Shown: positions 41,097 to 51,192, counted from the stretch's first letter. The stretch is 64,000 nt of DNA from Kribbella sandramycini (GCF_013131805.1 NZ_JABJRC010000005.1:434001-498000); one strand, 5' to 3'. A program made the numbers and translations. Notes: generated by a model from the letters alone, not told the origin.

Positions 41097-42833
41097 TCAC
41101 CAAGGATCAACACGCACGAGCACGACAGCAACCCCGTGACCGGGTAAGCGCACATGTTCGGTCATCAGTTCCGCAGTCCCGAACGCGAGCAGTGCGTACG
41201 CCGGTACGCCGTCCACACCGATCTCCGCCGGCTCCGCGGCCAGGTTGACCACGATCCGCAGGTCGCCGCGGCTGATCACCAACGATTCCGGGCCTTCGGT
41301 CACGGCGACCGATCCGAGGCTGTCGTCGCGCAGCTCCGGCGTCCGGGCGCGGAGGGCCAACAGGTCGCGATACCAGGTCAGGAGCTCGCGATGGGGTGAC
41401 TCGTCGAGCTCCGACCAGTCCAGCACCGAGCTGCGCCAGGTCTCCGGGTCCTGCGGGTCGGGGATCTCCTCGGCGTCCCACCCGAACGCGGCGAACTCGC
41501 GCCGCCGGCCGGTCCGGACGGCCTCGGCCAGCTCAGGCTCCTCGTGGTCGGTGAAGTACCGCCAGGGCGTCGAGGCGCCCCACTCCTCGCCCATGAACAG
41601 CATCGGCGTGTACGGCGATGTGAGGACCAGCGCGGCCCCGATCGCGTACTGTCCGGGCGTGAGCGCCGGCCGGTCCCCCAGCGCCCGGTTGCCGATCTGG
41701 TCGTGGTCCGAGGTGTAGGCGAGGAACTGTCCGCCCCGATGGCGGTCGGGGTCGACCGGGCGACCCCAGTCCCGGCCGCGGAACGACGAGTAGGAGCCGT
41801 TGTGCAGGAAGACCTGCGTCAGCGCCTTCGCGAAGACGCCGGGGTTGGCGAAGTCCTCGTAGTACCCGGACCGCTCACCGGTCAGCAGCGTGTGCAGTGC
41901 GTGGTGGAAGTCGTCGTTCCACTGCGCAGTCATCCCGCGGCCGCCCTCGGCCACCGGGTCGACCATCTGCGGGTCGTTCAGGTCGGACTCGGCGACCAGG
42001 CCGAGCGGGCGGCCCAGCTGTTCAGACAGCGCTGCGGTCTCGTTGGACAGCTGCTGGAGGAGGTGGGTCGGGCTGTCGTCAACCAGCGCGTGGACGGCGT
42101 CCAGACGCAGTGCGTCGATGTGGAAGTCGCGGAACCAGCGGAGGGCGTTGTCGCAGATGAACCGGCGGACCTCGTGGCTGCCGGTGTCATCCAGGTTGAC
42201 CGCCGGGCCCCACGGGGTGGTGTGTCGATCGGTGAAGTACGGGCCGTACGAGCCCAGGTGGTTGCCGCTCGGGCCGAGGTGGTTGTAGACCACGTCCAGG
42301 CAGACTGCGAGCCCGACGTCGTGGCAGCGGTCCACGAAGCGTTGCAGTGCTTCTGGGCCGCCGTACGGCTCGTGGACGGCGTACAGGTCGACACCGTCGT
42401 AGCCCCAGCCGTGGCGACCGGGGAACGCGGCCACCGGCATCAGGGAGACGACCTCGACGCCCAGCAGGACCAGGTAGTCCAGATGCTCTGCGGCTGCGTG
42501 CAGAGTGCCCTCTGGGGTGAAGGTCCCGATGTGCAGCTCATAGAAGACCGAGCCGCGGACGTCGCGCCCAGCCCAGTCGTCGTCGCTCCACTGGTAGCGA
42601 CTCGCGTCGAAGACGCGACTGAACCCGTGGACGCCGTCCGGCTGCCACGGACTGCGTGGGTCGGGCAGTGGGTCACTGCCGTCGACAGCAAACGCGTAGT
42701 CGGTGCCGTGGTGGGCCTCGACGACCTCCCGGGTCCACCAACCGCCGTCGGCCGTGTGAAGTGGCAGTACGCCGTCGCGGAGCACCACATCGACCGACGA
42801 CGCGTTCGGGGCCCAGACAGTGAAGGTGTGCAC
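41097..42833 (-). CDS. treZ: Malto-oligosyltrehalose trehalohydrolase
   Basis: A 578-residue GH13 enzyme releasing trehalose from maltooligosyl-trehalose. An N-terminal CBM48-like domain (FTVWAPNASSVDVVLRDG) precedes the barrel with CLDVVYNHLGPSGNHLG, a LRLDAVHALVDDSP nucleophile segment, LVAESDLNDP (acid/base) and YTSDHDQIGNRALGDR. Length and blocks match TreZ. GTG start at 42833, 1 nt after the treY stop. It works with TreY on glucan chains trimmed by GlgX, giving a route from glycogen to trehalose. Confidence 0.96.
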   Translation of the reverse strand: MHTFTVWAPNASSVDVVLRDGVLPLHTADGGWWTREVVEAHHGTDYAFAVDGSDPLPDPRSPWQPDGVHGFSRVFDASRYQWSDDDWAGRDVRGSVFYELHIGTFTPEGTLHAAAEHLDYLVLLGVEVVSLMPVAAFPGRHGWGYDGVDLYAVHEPYGGPEALQRFVDRCHDVGLAVCLDVVYNHLGPSGNHLGSYGPYFTDRHTTPWGPAVNLDDTGSHEVRRFICDNALRWFRDFHIDALRLDAVHALVDDSPTHLLQQLSNETAALSEQLGRPLGLVAESDLNDPQMVDPVAEGGRGMTAQWNDDFHHALHTLLTGERSGYYEDFANPGVFAKALTQVFLHNGSYSSFRGRDWGRPVDPDRHRGGQFLAYTSDHDQIGNRALGDRPALTPGQYAIGAALVLTSPYTPMLFMGEEWGASTPWRYFTDHEEPELAEAVRTGRRREFAAFGWDAEEIPDPQDPETWRSSVLDWSELDESPHRELLTWYRDLLALRARTPELRDDSLGSVAVTEGPESLVISRGDLRIVVNLAAEPAEIGVDGVPAYALLAFGTAELMTEHVRLPGHGVAVVLVRVDPW

Positions 42834-45239
42834 TCAGCTCCTTACGAGCAACGCCACCGGGAGGTCCTCCAGCAGCTCGTGAATCCGAGCCGCTCCACTA
42901 CCCACGACCCGGCCGGTCAACACGTTCTTCCACTCACCGCTCGGCAGTACGACCGTGCTGTCGCCCCAGCCGCCCAGCCGGTACAGCGCAGCCGGTAGCC
43001 GGGTCGCGATCGTGATCACCGCGTCGCCTCGGGCGAACGCGACCGCATGTCCGTTGGAGGTCGGCAGCGGCGTGTAGCTGCCGGCAAAGGCTTCCGGGTA
43101 CTGCCGGCGCAGTCGCAACGCACGAGCCGTCACGAGCAGCTTCTCGTCGGACAGGTCATCCGGCTTCGCACCTTCGTCGAGCCGATGCAGCCGGGCGATC
43201 CGGTCCTCGTAGTCCACGGCTCGCCGGTTGTCGGGGTCCACCAGGGAGAGGTCGACCAGCTCAGTGCCCTGGTAGACGTCCGGGACGCCGGGCATCGTCA
43301 GCTGGACCAGCTTCTGACCGAGCGTCGCAGCGCGGACGAAGTCGGACTGCCGGTTGGCGAACCGGCGTACGGCGTCCAGCACGGTCTCGTCGGCCAGCAC
43401 CGCGGTGGTGAACTGTGCGACGGCCTGCTCGTACTCCTCGTCGGACTCCGTCCAGGTGGTGTGCCGCTTGGCCTCGCGGATCGCCTTCAGCAGATAGGCC
43501 TGCATCCGCTCCTCAGCGATCGGCCCGTCGCCCCACGTGCCGTACAGGGTCTGCCAGAAGAGGTACTCCGTACTGCCGTCGAGCAGCGGACTCCGGTGGT
43601 CCTCAGACAGCCGGCGCCACTCGCGGACGGCGTCCGCCCAGACAGCCGGCTGCTCCGACAGCACACCCAGCCGGGCCCGGACGTCCTCAGAGCGCTTGGT
43701 GTCGTGCGTGGACAGCGTGGTCATCGTGCGCGGCCAGTGCCGGTTCAGGTTCGCAGCAAAGGCGTGGAACTCTTCCGGCGTGACCCCGAAGTGCTCCGGG
43801 TCGCCGCCAACCTCGTTCAGCGAGGACAGCCGGAACCAGCGATAGAACGCCGTGTCCTCGACCCCCTTGGCCATCACCGGCCCACACGTCTGCTGGAAGC
43901 GCACGATCAGCTCATGCCGCGCATGCTCGTCGATCCGGCTCGCGGTGCCAGTCTCTCGACCGAGCAGCAGGTGCAGTACGACGTCGAGCGTCTCCTGCCG
44001 GTCGTCGTCCAGATGCTCGCGCGCCTTGCTCGCAGCGCGCTCCAGCGCCCGCACCGCAGTCGGATCCGGCTGCTCACCCGGTACGACGTACGCGCGGTAG
44101 ATCTCGAACTGGACGAGCAACTCGACCACGACCTCGTGGAACGCCCGCCGGGTGTGGTCACGCAGTCTGACGTCGTCCTGACAGATGCGGGCCAGCAACT
44201 CGACCAGCCGATGGACCTCGGCGTACTGGCCGTGGCGGACGATCTCGCGCTTCGCCTCCAGCACGACCGGGTGGAACGCGGCCGGCTCACCGGTCAGCTC
44301 GGAGTGCAACGCTGCGAGCGGCGCAGCGCCCGCAGGGTCGATGAACAGGCCGCCAACGCGCAGCAGGGCGTCGTACCCAGTAGTGCCGGCACAGGGCCAG
44401 TCGTGCGGCAGCTCTTCAGCGCCTTCGAGGATCTTCTCGACGACGACCCACGCGCCGCGGGTCCGTTCGGCCAGCCGCCGCAGGTAGCCGCGCGGGTCGG
44501 CCAAGCCGTCCGGATGGTCGATGCGGAAGCCGTTGAGCTTGCCCTCCTGCAGAAGCTCGAACAACAACGCATGCGTGGCTTCGAAGACCTCCTGGGTCTC
44601 CACGCGGACCGCAGCGAGTGTGTCGACGTCGAAGAAGCGTCGGTAGTTCAGCTCCTCGTCAGCGACCCGCCAGTGCGCCAAGCGGTACCACTGCTCGGTC
44701 ACCAGCTCAGCAATCGGCAGCTCCGCCGTACCGGGCCGCAGGGGGAACTCGTGGTCGTAGTAGCGCAGTACGTCGCCGTCGACGGACAGCTCACCCGCAG
44801 CGAGCACCTGGCCGATCCGATTGCCCAGAACGGCCATGAGCAACGGCTGGTTGCCTGAACCCCAGTCGACGTCGAACCACTCGGCGTACGGCGAACCCGG
44901 CCCATCCCGCAGTACTGACCACAGGGCCTTGTTCAACCGGGCTGGTGTCGGCACGGCAACGTGGTTCGGGACGACGTCCGCGATTGCGCCCATCCGATGC
45001 TCGGTGAGCCGCGCTGACAGGCGGTCGAACGCCGGGCGACCACCCATCGGCTCGGACAGCCGGCTGTGGTCGACGACGTCGTACCCATGGGTGGAACCGG
45101 GCGCTGCCTGCAGAATCGGGGACAGGTAGGCGTGGGAGATCCCGAGGCTGCTCAGGTACGGGACGATCGTGGCTGCGGCGTCGAAACCGAACTCGGCGCG
45201 CAGTTGGAACCTGTACGTGGCCTGCGGGACGCCGTTCAT
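42834..45239 (-). CDS. treY: Malto-oligosyltrehalose synthase
   Basis: An 801-residue TreY, which isomerises the reducing-end glucose of maltodextrins to an alpha,alpha-1,1 linkage. It opens PQATYRFQLRAEFGFDAAA and YLSPILQAAPGSTHGYDVVDH as in the family. ADVVPNHVA, GFRIDHPDGLADPRGYL (nucleophile), VEKILEGAEELP (acid/base) and LTMPGVPDVYQGTE are all present. Its start overlaps the glgX stop by 4 nt and its stop abuts treZ, so the three genes form one transcription unit. Confidence 0.96.
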   Translation of the reverse strand: MNGVPQATYRFQLRAEFGFDAAATIVPYLSSLGISHAYLSPILQAAPGSTHGYDVVDHSRLSEPMGGRPAFDRLSARLTEHRMGAIADVVPNHVAVPTPARLNKALWSVLRDGPGSPYAEWFDVDWGSGNQPLLMAVLGNRIGQVLAAGELSVDGDVLRYYDHEFPLRPGTAELPIAELVTEQWYRLAHWRVADEELNYRRFFDVDTLAAVRVETQEVFEATHALLFELLQEGKLNGFRIDHPDGLADPRGYLRRLAERTRGAWVVVEKILEGAEELPHDWPCAGTTGYDALLRVGGLFIDPAGAAPLAALHSELTGEPAAFHPVVLEAKREIVRHGQYAEVHRLVELLARICQDDVRLRDHTRRAFHEVVVELLVQFEIYRAYVVPGEQPDPTAVRALERAASKAREHLDDDRQETLDVVLHLLLGRETGTASRIDEHARHELIVRFQQTCGPVMAKGVEDTAFYRWFRLSSLNEVGGDPEHFGVTPEEFHAFAANLNRHWPRTMTTLSTHDTKRSEDVRARLGVLSEQPAVWADAVREWRRLSEDHRSPLLDGSTEYLFWQTLYGTWGDGPIAEERMQAYLLKAIREAKRHTTWTESDEEYEQAVAQFTTAVLADETVLDAVRRFANRQSDFVRAATLGQKLVQLTMPGVPDVYQGTELVDLSLVDPDNRRAVDYEDRIARLHRLDEGAKPDDLSDEKLLVTARALRLRRQYPEAFAGSYTPLPTSNGHAVAFARGDAVITIATRLPAALYRLGGWGDSTVVLPSGEWKNVLTGRVVGSGAARIHELLEDLPVALLVRS

Positions 45240-47353
45240 CCGGCTGCCTGCCTCGGACGGGTGAGGACCAGCGTGCTGCGGGACTCGAGCTGAACGGTGC
45301 TGCCGGCCTTGTGCGGCTCCTCGCTGGCGCCGCCGCGCGGAGTGGTCGTATCCGCAGCCACTGTCCAGTCGTCGCCGTACTGCCCGGGTGGGAGCAGGAA
45401 GTCGACCGGCTCGTGGCCGCTGTTCAGCAGGATCAGGAACGAGTCGTCGATCACCGGCTCACCCCGAGGGTCCGGCTCGGAGATCGCATCGCCGTTCAGG
45501 AAGACGGCAATTGCTCTGGCGTCGTCGCGGGTCCAGTCGCCGTTCTGCATCTCGGTGCCGTTCGGCGTGAACCAGACCAGGTCACCAAGGCCGTCGACAC
45601 CGGTGTCACCGTGGAAGAACCGTCGACGTCGCAGTACCGGGTGGTTGTTGCGCAGCTTGACCAGCAGGCTGGTGAACGCCAACTGGTCCTTCTGGATGTC
45701 GTCGAGCTCCCAGTTCACCCAGGCGGTTTCGTTGTCCTGGCAGTAGACGTTGTTGTTCCCGCCCTGGGTCCGGCCGAGCTCGTCGCCGTGGGCGATCATC
45801 GGCACGCCTTGCGAGATCAGCAGCGTGGTCAGGAAGTTCCGCTGCTGCTTGGCGCGCAGCGCGAGGATTTGGGCGTCGTCGGTCGGGCCCTCGGCGCCGC
45901 AGTTCCAGGAGCGGTTGTGGCTCTCGCCGTCCTTACCGCCCTCGCCGTTCGCCTCGTTGTGCTTGTCGTTGTAGGAGACCAGGTCACGCAGGGTGAAGCC
46001 GTCGTGGGCGGTGACGAAGTTGATACTGGCCAGCGGCCGGCGGCTGTCGTCCTGGTAGAGGTCGGACGAGCCGGTCAGCCGGGAGGCGAACTCGGCCAGC
46101 GTGTACTTCTCGCCGCGCCAGAAGTCCCGCACGGTGTCGCGGTACTTGCCGTTCCACTCCGTCCACAGCGGCGGGAAGTTGCCGACCTGGTAGCCGCCGT
46201 CGCCGACGTCCCACGGCTCGGCGATCAGCTTCACCTGGCTGACCACCGGGTCCTGCTGGACGAGGTCGAAGAACGCCGACAGCCGGTCGACCTCGTGGAA
46301 CTGGCGGGCCAGCGTGGCCGCGAGGTCGAAGCGAAAACCGTCGACGTGCATCTCGGTCACCCAGTAGCGCAGCGAGTCCATGATCAGCTGCAGCACGTGC
46401 GGATGCCGCATCAGCAGGCTGTTCCCGGTGCCGGTGGTGTCGTAGTAGTGCGACTTGTCCTGGTCGACGAGCCGGTAGTACGCCGCGTTGTCGATCCCCT
46501 TGAACGACAGCGTCGGGCCGAACTCGTTCCCCTCGGCGGTGTGGTTGTAGACGACGTCCAGGATGACCTCGATATCGGCCTCGTGCAGCGCCTTCACCAT
46601 CGTCTTGAACTCGGTGACCTGCTGGCCGCGCGTCCCGCCGGCGGCGTAGTCGTTGTGCGGCGCGAAGAAGCCGATCGTGTTGTAACCCCAGTAGTTCTTG
46701 AGGCCGATCTCCTGCAGATGGCCGTCCTGGGCGAACTGGTGGATCGGCATCAGCTCGATCGCCGAGACCCCGAGCTCCTTGAGGTGCTCGATGATCGCGG
46801 GGTGCCCGATCCCGGCGTACGTGCCGCGGATCTCCTCGGGCAGCCCCGGGTGCGTCTTGGTCAGCCCCTTGACGTGTGCCTCGTAGATGACGGTCTCGTG
46901 GTAGGCGTGCCCCGGCGGACGGTCGTTACCCCAGTCGAAGAACGGGTTCGTGACGACCGACAGCATCGTGTGCTCGCGGTTGTCCATCGTGTTCAGCTCG
47001 TCCGGCTTCTCGAACCGGTAACTGAACAGCGACTCGTCGGCGTCCACCTGTCCGTCGATCGCTTTCGCGTACGGATCCAGCAGCAGCTTGGACGGGTTGC
47101 ACCGATGCCCCTCGGCCGGCTGATACGGGCCGTGCACCCGAAAGCCGTACCGCTGCCCCGGCTGCACCGACGGCAGGAACGCGTGCCACACGAACCCGTC
47201 CACCTCGGTCAGCTGCACGAGCTGCTCGGTCCCGTCGTCCCCGATCAGCGCCAGATCCACGCGATCGGCCACCTCCGAGAACACCGCGAAGTTCGTCCCG
47301 GCGCCGTCGTACGTGGCGCCGAGGGGATAAGGACGGCCAGGCCATTTCTGCAC
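45236..47353 (-). CDS. glgX: Glycogen debranching enzyme (GlgX/TreX)
   Basis: A 705-residue isoamylase-type debranching enzyme. It begins at GTG 47353 with the family pattern WPGRPYPLGATYDGAGTNFAVFSE. GH13 blocks are ILDVVYNHTAEGNEFGP, DGFRFDLAATLAR (nucleophile), KLIAEPWDVGDGGYQVGNF (acid/base) and FVTAHDGFTLRDLVSYNDKHN. It removes branches from glycogen so that TreY and TreZ can convert the linear chains to trehalose. First gene of the unit; the divergent neighbour is the secreted protease across 116 nt. Confidence 0.95.
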   Translation of the reverse strand: MQKWPGRPYPLGATYDGAGTNFAVFSEVADRVDLALIGDDGTEQLVQLTEVDGFVWHAFLPSVQPGQRYGFRVHGPYQPAEGHRCNPSKLLLDPYAKAIDGQVDADESLFSYRFEKPDELNTMDNREHTMLSVVTNPFFDWGNDRPPGHAYHETVIYEAHVKGLTKTHPGLPEEIRGTYAGIGHPAIIEHLKELGVSAIELMPIHQFAQDGHLQEIGLKNYWGYNTIGFFAPHNDYAAGGTRGQQVTEFKTMVKALHEADIEVILDVVYNHTAEGNEFGPTLSFKGIDNAAYYRLVDQDKSHYYDTTGTGNSLLMRHPHVLQLIMDSLRYWVTEMHVDGFRFDLAATLARQFHEVDRLSAFFDLVQQDPVVSQVKLIAEPWDVGDGGYQVGNFPPLWTEWNGKYRDTVRDFWRGEKYTLAEFASRLTGSSDLYQDDSRRPLASINFVTAHDGFTLRDLVSYNDKHNEANGEGGKDGESHNRSWNCGAEGPTDDAQILALRAKQQRNFLTTLLISQGVPMIAHGDELGRTQGGNNNVYCQDNETAWVNWELDDIQKDQLAFTSLLVKLRNNHPVLRRRRFFHGDTGVDGLGDLVWFTPNGTEMQNGDWTRDDARAIAVFLNGDAISEPDPRGEPVIDDSFLILLNSGHEPVDFLLPPGQYGDDWTVAADTTTPRGGASEEPHKAGSTVQLESRSTLVLTRPRQAAG

Positions 47354-47469
47354 CTGAAGACAGTAGCCACCTCCCCGCCTTCGAACCCCATCGCGGGGTG
47401 CTTTGGCGTCCAGAATTCACCCGATCCCATCGCACTTTCCGCATTCAAACGATTACTTGCAGTAAGTTC

Positions 47470-48243
47470 ATGGCCATGCTGAAGCGGATGATCGCGCTGA
47501 CCGGCGCGCTGTTGCTGGCGACCTCCGGCGTGGCGGCGGCCGACGGCGGGGGGCGGCGGATGGTGGTTGGCGGGACGCTCGCGAGTGTCAGCGAGGCGCC
47601 TTGGGCGGTCGTGCTGACTACTGACGGCAAGCGGTGGTGCGGTGGGGTGCTGGTGCGGGCGGACAAGGTGCTGACGGCGGCGCACTGCATGACGCCGGCG
47701 GTGTCGACGTTCGCCGTCATTCAGGGCCGGGCCGAGCTGGCTGCCGCGGGCGGGCGGGTGTCCGCCGTCCGGAAGGCCTGGGTTCACCCGCAGTACAGCA
47801 CCTCCCATGGGCGGAACGACTTCGCCGTCCTCACGTTGGCGAAGCCGATGACCGGCGTACCGCTGCTGCCGCTCGAGACGAGCGCCAAGGCTGACCGGCG
47901 CGGCGCCGTCCCGACCGTCTACGGCTGGGGTGACACCAAGGACACCGGCCCCAAGGACACTCTGCAGAAGGCTGCGCTACCCGTTCTGGGCGACGCCACC
48001 TGTCTGAACATCGACGGGTACGCCGACAACGGCTACACCGCCGTCGCCAATGTCTGCGCCGGCTATCTCGACGGCACCATCGACGCCTGCCAGGGCGACT
48101 CCGGCGGGCCGCTCGTCCTCAACGGCCGCCTGCTCGCCCTCGTCTCCTGGGGTCGCGGCTGCGCAGAGGCCGGCTACCCCGGCGTTTACGCCGAGCTGGC
48201 CCCGGTCGCCAAGACGCTGACCGACTACTTGAACCGCTCGTAG
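47470..48243 (+). CDS. Secreted trypsin-like serine protease (S1 family)
   Basis: A 257-residue secreted protease. ATG 47470 (or 47476) gives a Sec signal peptide ending AGVAAAD-like (TSGVAAADGGG). The catalytic triad is complete: His72 (LTAAHC), Asp117 (RNDFAVL) and Ser211 (CQGDSGGP). The mature start would be MVVGGT after Arg30, so a zymogen-type activation is likely; cysteines are placed as in bacterial trypsins. Asp six residues before the Ser (DACQGDSGG) fits trypsin-like preference for Arg/Lys. The gene ends 19 nt inside the opposing malate synthase gene. Confidence 0.92.
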   Translation: MAMLKRMIALTGALLLATSGVAAADGGGRRMVVGGTLASVSEAPWAVVLTTDGKRWCGGVLVRADKVLTAAHCMTPAVSTFAVIQGRAELAAAGGRVSAVRKAWVHPQYSTSHGRNDFAVLTLAKPMTGVPLLPLETSAKADRRGAVPTVYGWGDTKDTGPKDTLQKAALPVLGDATCLNIDGYADNGYTAVANVCAGYLDGTIDACQGDSGGPLVLNGRLLALVSWGRGCAEAGYPGVYAELAPVAKTLTDYLNRS

Positions 48244-49790
48244 GCGGGCAGGGTCAGGAAGTCGACGTACTCGTCGGCGAGGGTCACTTCGAGGAAGAGT
48301 GCGCGGGCGGACTGGTAGCGCAGGGATTCGTCGAAGGCGTTGATCTCGTCGTCGACGATGCGTTCGACCAGCTCGGTGGTGACCTGGGCGCCGGTGTCGA
48401 GGATGACGTTGTTACGGCGCCACTGCCAGATCTGCGAGCGGGAGATCTCGGCGGTGGCGGCGTCCTCCATCAGGTTGAAGATGCCGACGGCGCCGGTGCC
48501 TTCGAGCCAGGCGGCCAGGTACTGCAGGGCGACGCTGATGTTGTTGCGCAGGCCCGCTTCGGTGACCGCGCCAGGCGTGGCGGCGACGTCGAGCAGCTGG
48601 GCCGCGGTGACCTCGACGTCCGCGCGCAGTTTGCCGAGCTGGTTGGGCTCCGCGCCGAGGACGGCGTCGAAGACGGCGCGGCAGGTGTCGACCATGCCGG
48701 GGTGCGCGACCCAGGAGCCGTCGAAACCGTCGCCGGCCTCGCGGGTCTTGTCGGCCTCGACCTTGGCGAAGGCCTGCTCGTTGACGGCCGGGTCCTTGCT
48801 CGGGATGAACGCGGCCATCCCGCCGATCGCGTGCGCGCCGCGCCGGTGACACGTCCGGACCAGGAGCTCGGTGTACGCGCGCATGAACGGCACGGTCATC
48901 GTCACGCTGTTGCGATCCGGTAGCTGGAACTCGGCGCCACGCTCGCGATGCGTCTTGATCACGCTGAACATGTAGTCCCAGCGACCGGCGTTCAGCCCGG
49001 CCGAGTGCTCGCGCAGCTCGTAGAGAATCTCCTCCATCTCGAACGCCGCCGGGTAGGTCTCGATCAGCACGGTCGCGCGGATGCTGCCGCGCGGCATGCC
49101 GAGCGCCTCCTGCGCGGTCACGAAGACGTCGTTCCAGAGCCGCGCCTCCAGGTACGACTCCATTTTCGGCAGGTAGTAGTACGGCCCCTGACCGCGGTCG
49201 AGCTGCAGCTGACCGCAGGCGGCGAGGTAGAGCGCGAAGTCGACCAGCGCGCCCGACACCGGCGTGCCGTCGACCAGGATGTGCTTCTCCGGCAGGTGCC
49301 ACCCGCGCGGCCGGACGACGATCGTCGCCAGCTCGGCATCGGGTTTCAGCGCGTACGACTTGGCGTCGGTGGCGAAGTCGATCCGCCGGGTGATCGCGTC
49401 GAGCAGGTTGAGCTGACCGCCGACGACGTTCTCCCAGGCCGGCGTGTTCGCGTCCTCCTGATCGGCCAGCCAGACCTTGGCGCCGGAGTTCAGCGCGTTG
49501 ATCGTCATCTTCCGATCGGTCGGCCCGGTGATCTCCACCCGCCGATCGACCAGCCCCGGCGCGGTCGGCGCCACCTGCCACTCCGGATCGGCCCGAATCG
49601 CCGCCGTCTCCGGCCGGAACCCGAGCGACGCCCCGGCGGTAATCTCCGCGACCCGCTCCTGCCGACGCGCCAGCAGCGCCTGCCGCCGTCCGTCGTACTC
49701 GCGGTGCAAACGCTCGATCAGGCCGAGCGCGGGCTCGGTCAGGATCTCGTCGTACCGCTCACCCCGGGTCCCGATCACCTCGATAGCCAT
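48225..49790 (-). CDS. aceB: Malate synthase A
   Basis: A 521-residue malate synthase, condensing glyoxylate with acetyl-CoA in the glyoxylate shunt. Family blocks are INALNSGAKVWLADQEDANTP, LPKMESYLEARLWNDVF, RATVLIETYPAAFEMEEILYELREHSAGLNAGRWDY (shown in parts RATVLIETYPAAFEMEE and HSAGLNAGRWDY), and FDGSWVAHPGMVDTCRAVF. ATG 49790 chosen over an ATG 138 nt upstream lying in the LLM gene. No isocitrate lyase gene is in the window. It overlaps the protease gene tail to tail. Confidence 0.96.
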   Translation of the reverse strand: MAIEVIGTRGERYDEILTEPALGLIERLHREYDGRRQALLARRQERVAEITAGASLGFRPETAAIRADPEWQVAPTAPGLVDRRVEITGPTDRKMTINALNSGAKVWLADQEDANTPAWENVVGGQLNLLDAITRRIDFATDAKSYALKPDAELATIVVRPRGWHLPEKHILVDGTPVSGALVDFALYLAACGQLQLDRGQGPYYYLPKMESYLEARLWNDVFVTAQEALGMPRGSIRATVLIETYPAAFEMEEILYELREHSAGLNAGRWDYMFSVIKTHRERGAEFQLPDRNSVTMTVPFMRAYTELLVRTCHRRGAHAIGGMAAFIPSKDPAVNEQAFAKVEADKTREAGDGFDGSWVAHPGMVDTCRAVFDAVLGAEPNQLGKLRADVEVTAAQLLDVAATPGAVTEAGLRNNISVALQYLAAWLEGTGAVGIFNLMEDAATAEISRSQIWQWRRNNVILDTGAQVTTELVERIVDDEINAFDESLRYQSARALFLEVTLADEYVDFLTLPAYERFK

Positions 49791-49795
49791 GATCC

Positions 49796-50644
49796 TCACC
49801 CTAACTTCGGCAGCACCTCGCTCAGCACCCGCGCATGGTCGGCCGGGTCGGCGAGCCCGAGGCCCATCGTGTTGACGCACAGATGGGTCGCGCCCAGCTC
49901 GCGCCAGCCGTCGACGTACACCCGCCACTCGCTCTCGGGCACCTGCGCCAGCGTCAGCCGCGCCTCGAAACCGACCGTGCGCCCGGCCGCGGCCGCCGCC
50001 TCGCGGACCGTCGCGACCTGGGCGCGCATGCGGTCGTCGGGCGGTCCTTGCGGCATCCAGCCGTCGCCGATCGCACCGGTACGACGCAGGACGGCGTCCG
50101 CCGTGCCGCCGAACCAGATCGGGATCTGCCGGCCGGGCAACGGGTTCAGACCGGCCTGCTCAACCCGGTCGAACCGACCGTCGTGGGTGATGACCGGCTC
50201 GGCCCAGAGCTTGCGCAGCAGCTCGACCTGTTCGGTGAGCCGGGCCCCACGTTTGGCGAAGGGGACGCCGAGCGCGTCGTACTCGACGTGGTTCCACCCG
50301 ATGCCGACACCGAGCCGCAGCCGCCCGCCGGACAGCAGGTCGACCTCCGCCGCCTGCTTCGCGACCAACGCGGTCTGCCGCTGCGGCAACACCAGGACGC
50401 CGGTCACCAGCTCGAGCTCGGTGGTGATCGCCGCCAGATACCCGAACAGCACGAAAACCTCGTGGAACAAGGATTTGTCGGTGTACCCCGTCCATCCCGG
50501 CCGCTGCGCCGGATCGGCCCCGAGCACGTGGTCGTAGGCGAGCGCATGCGTGTACCCGGCGTCCTCGACCGTTCGGGCCCACTCCCGCACCACCTGCGGG
50601 TCGCTGCCGATCTCCAGCTGCGGGAACACCGCTCCGATCCTCAT
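49796..50644 (-). CDS. LLM-class F420-dependent oxidoreductase
   Basis: A 282-residue luciferase-like monooxygenase-family enzyme: MRIGAVFPQLEIGSDPQVV start, GYTHALAYDHVLG, VTGVLVLPQRQTALVAKQAAEVDLLSGGRLRLGVGIGWN (in parts LVAKQAAEVDLLSGGRLRLG and VGIGWNHVEY). The pattern is typical of actinobacterial F420-dependent reductases. It overlaps the TetR gene by 4 nt, so the TetR protein is its probable regulator and the ligand is likely a substrate. Substrate unknown. Confidence 0.9.
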   Translation of the reverse strand: MRIGAVFPQLEIGSDPQVVREWARTVEDAGYTHALAYDHVLGADPAQRPGWTGYTDKSLFHEVFVLFGYLAAITTELELVTGVLVLPQRQTALVAKQAAEVDLLSGGRLRLGVGIGWNHVEYDALGVPFAKRGARLTEQVELLRKLWAEPVITHDGRFDRVEQAGLNPLPGRQIPIWFGGTADAVLRRTGAIGDGWMPQGPPDDRMRAQVATVREAAAAAGRTVGFEARLTLAQVPESEWRVYVDGWRELGATHLCVNTMGLGLADPADHARVLSEVLPKLG

Positions 50645-51192
50645 GCGATCAACTCCAGCAGCCCCTCGATCGCCAGCTCGAACGGCTCTTCCGAGCCTGC
50701 TGCCCGGGCCAGCACGTAGCCGCCCTGCAGTGTCGCGACGATCGTCGCGGCCAGCCGCTCCGGCGCCACCGACGCCGGGAACTCGCCGTTTTCTTTGCCT
50801 TCAGCAACTATTTCGGCCAGTCGCCCGCACAACCAGCTCAGCGTCTCGTCCACCGGCCCGCGCAGCTCCGGATCCGCCACGACCTCCGGATCTGCCGCCA
50901 ACTGCCCGACCGGGCACCCCCGCAGCACCTCCCGATCCCGCCCCAGATACGCCGAGATCCGCTCCACCGCCGACCCCTCGGTCCCCAGCTCCTCCGCGGC
51001 CTTGGCACGCATCTCCGCCCCCGACCGCTCGATGGCGGCCCGCGCCAGCTCCGCCTTCCCGCTGAAGTGGTGGTACATGCTCCCCTGCCCCGCCCCACTG
51101 GCCCGCTGCACCGCCTTCGGACTCGTCCCCACATACCCCCGCTCCCACAACAACTCCTGCGTACTCCGGATCAACCGCTCCACCGTCTCCAC
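50641..51192 (-). CDS. TetR/AcrR-family regulator
   Basis: A 183-residue TetR regulator with HTH LIRSTQELLWERGYVGTSPKAVQRASGAGQGSMYHHFSGKAEL (key blocks GYVGTSPKAV and GSMYHHFSGK) and a helical ligand domain with a GCPVGQLAADPEV block, as in the YfiR/TetR_C_33-like group. It is coupled to the F420 oxidoreductase and divergent from the glycosyltransferase. Autoregulation and control of the oxidoreductase are the simplest reading. No clear operator palindrome was seen in the 75-nt gap. Confidence 0.9.
   Translation of the reverse strand: METVERLIRSTQELLWERGYVGTSPKAVQRASGAGQGSMYHHFSGKAELARAAIERSGAEMRAKAAEELGTEGSAVERISAYLGRDREVLRGCPVGQLAADPEVVADPELRGPVDETLSWLCGRLAEIVAEGKENGEFPASVAPERLAATIVATLQGGYVLARAAGSEEPFELAIEGLLELIA

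Noticed and set aside
41265..42998. Long plus-strand frames opposite treZ and treY as separate genes
   Set aside because: Antisense shadows without starts or motifs; TreZ and TreY are complete.
45311..47482. 723-residue plus-strand frame opposite glgX
   Set aside because: Val/Arg/Gln-rich antisense frame; glgX on the other strand has all catalytic blocks.
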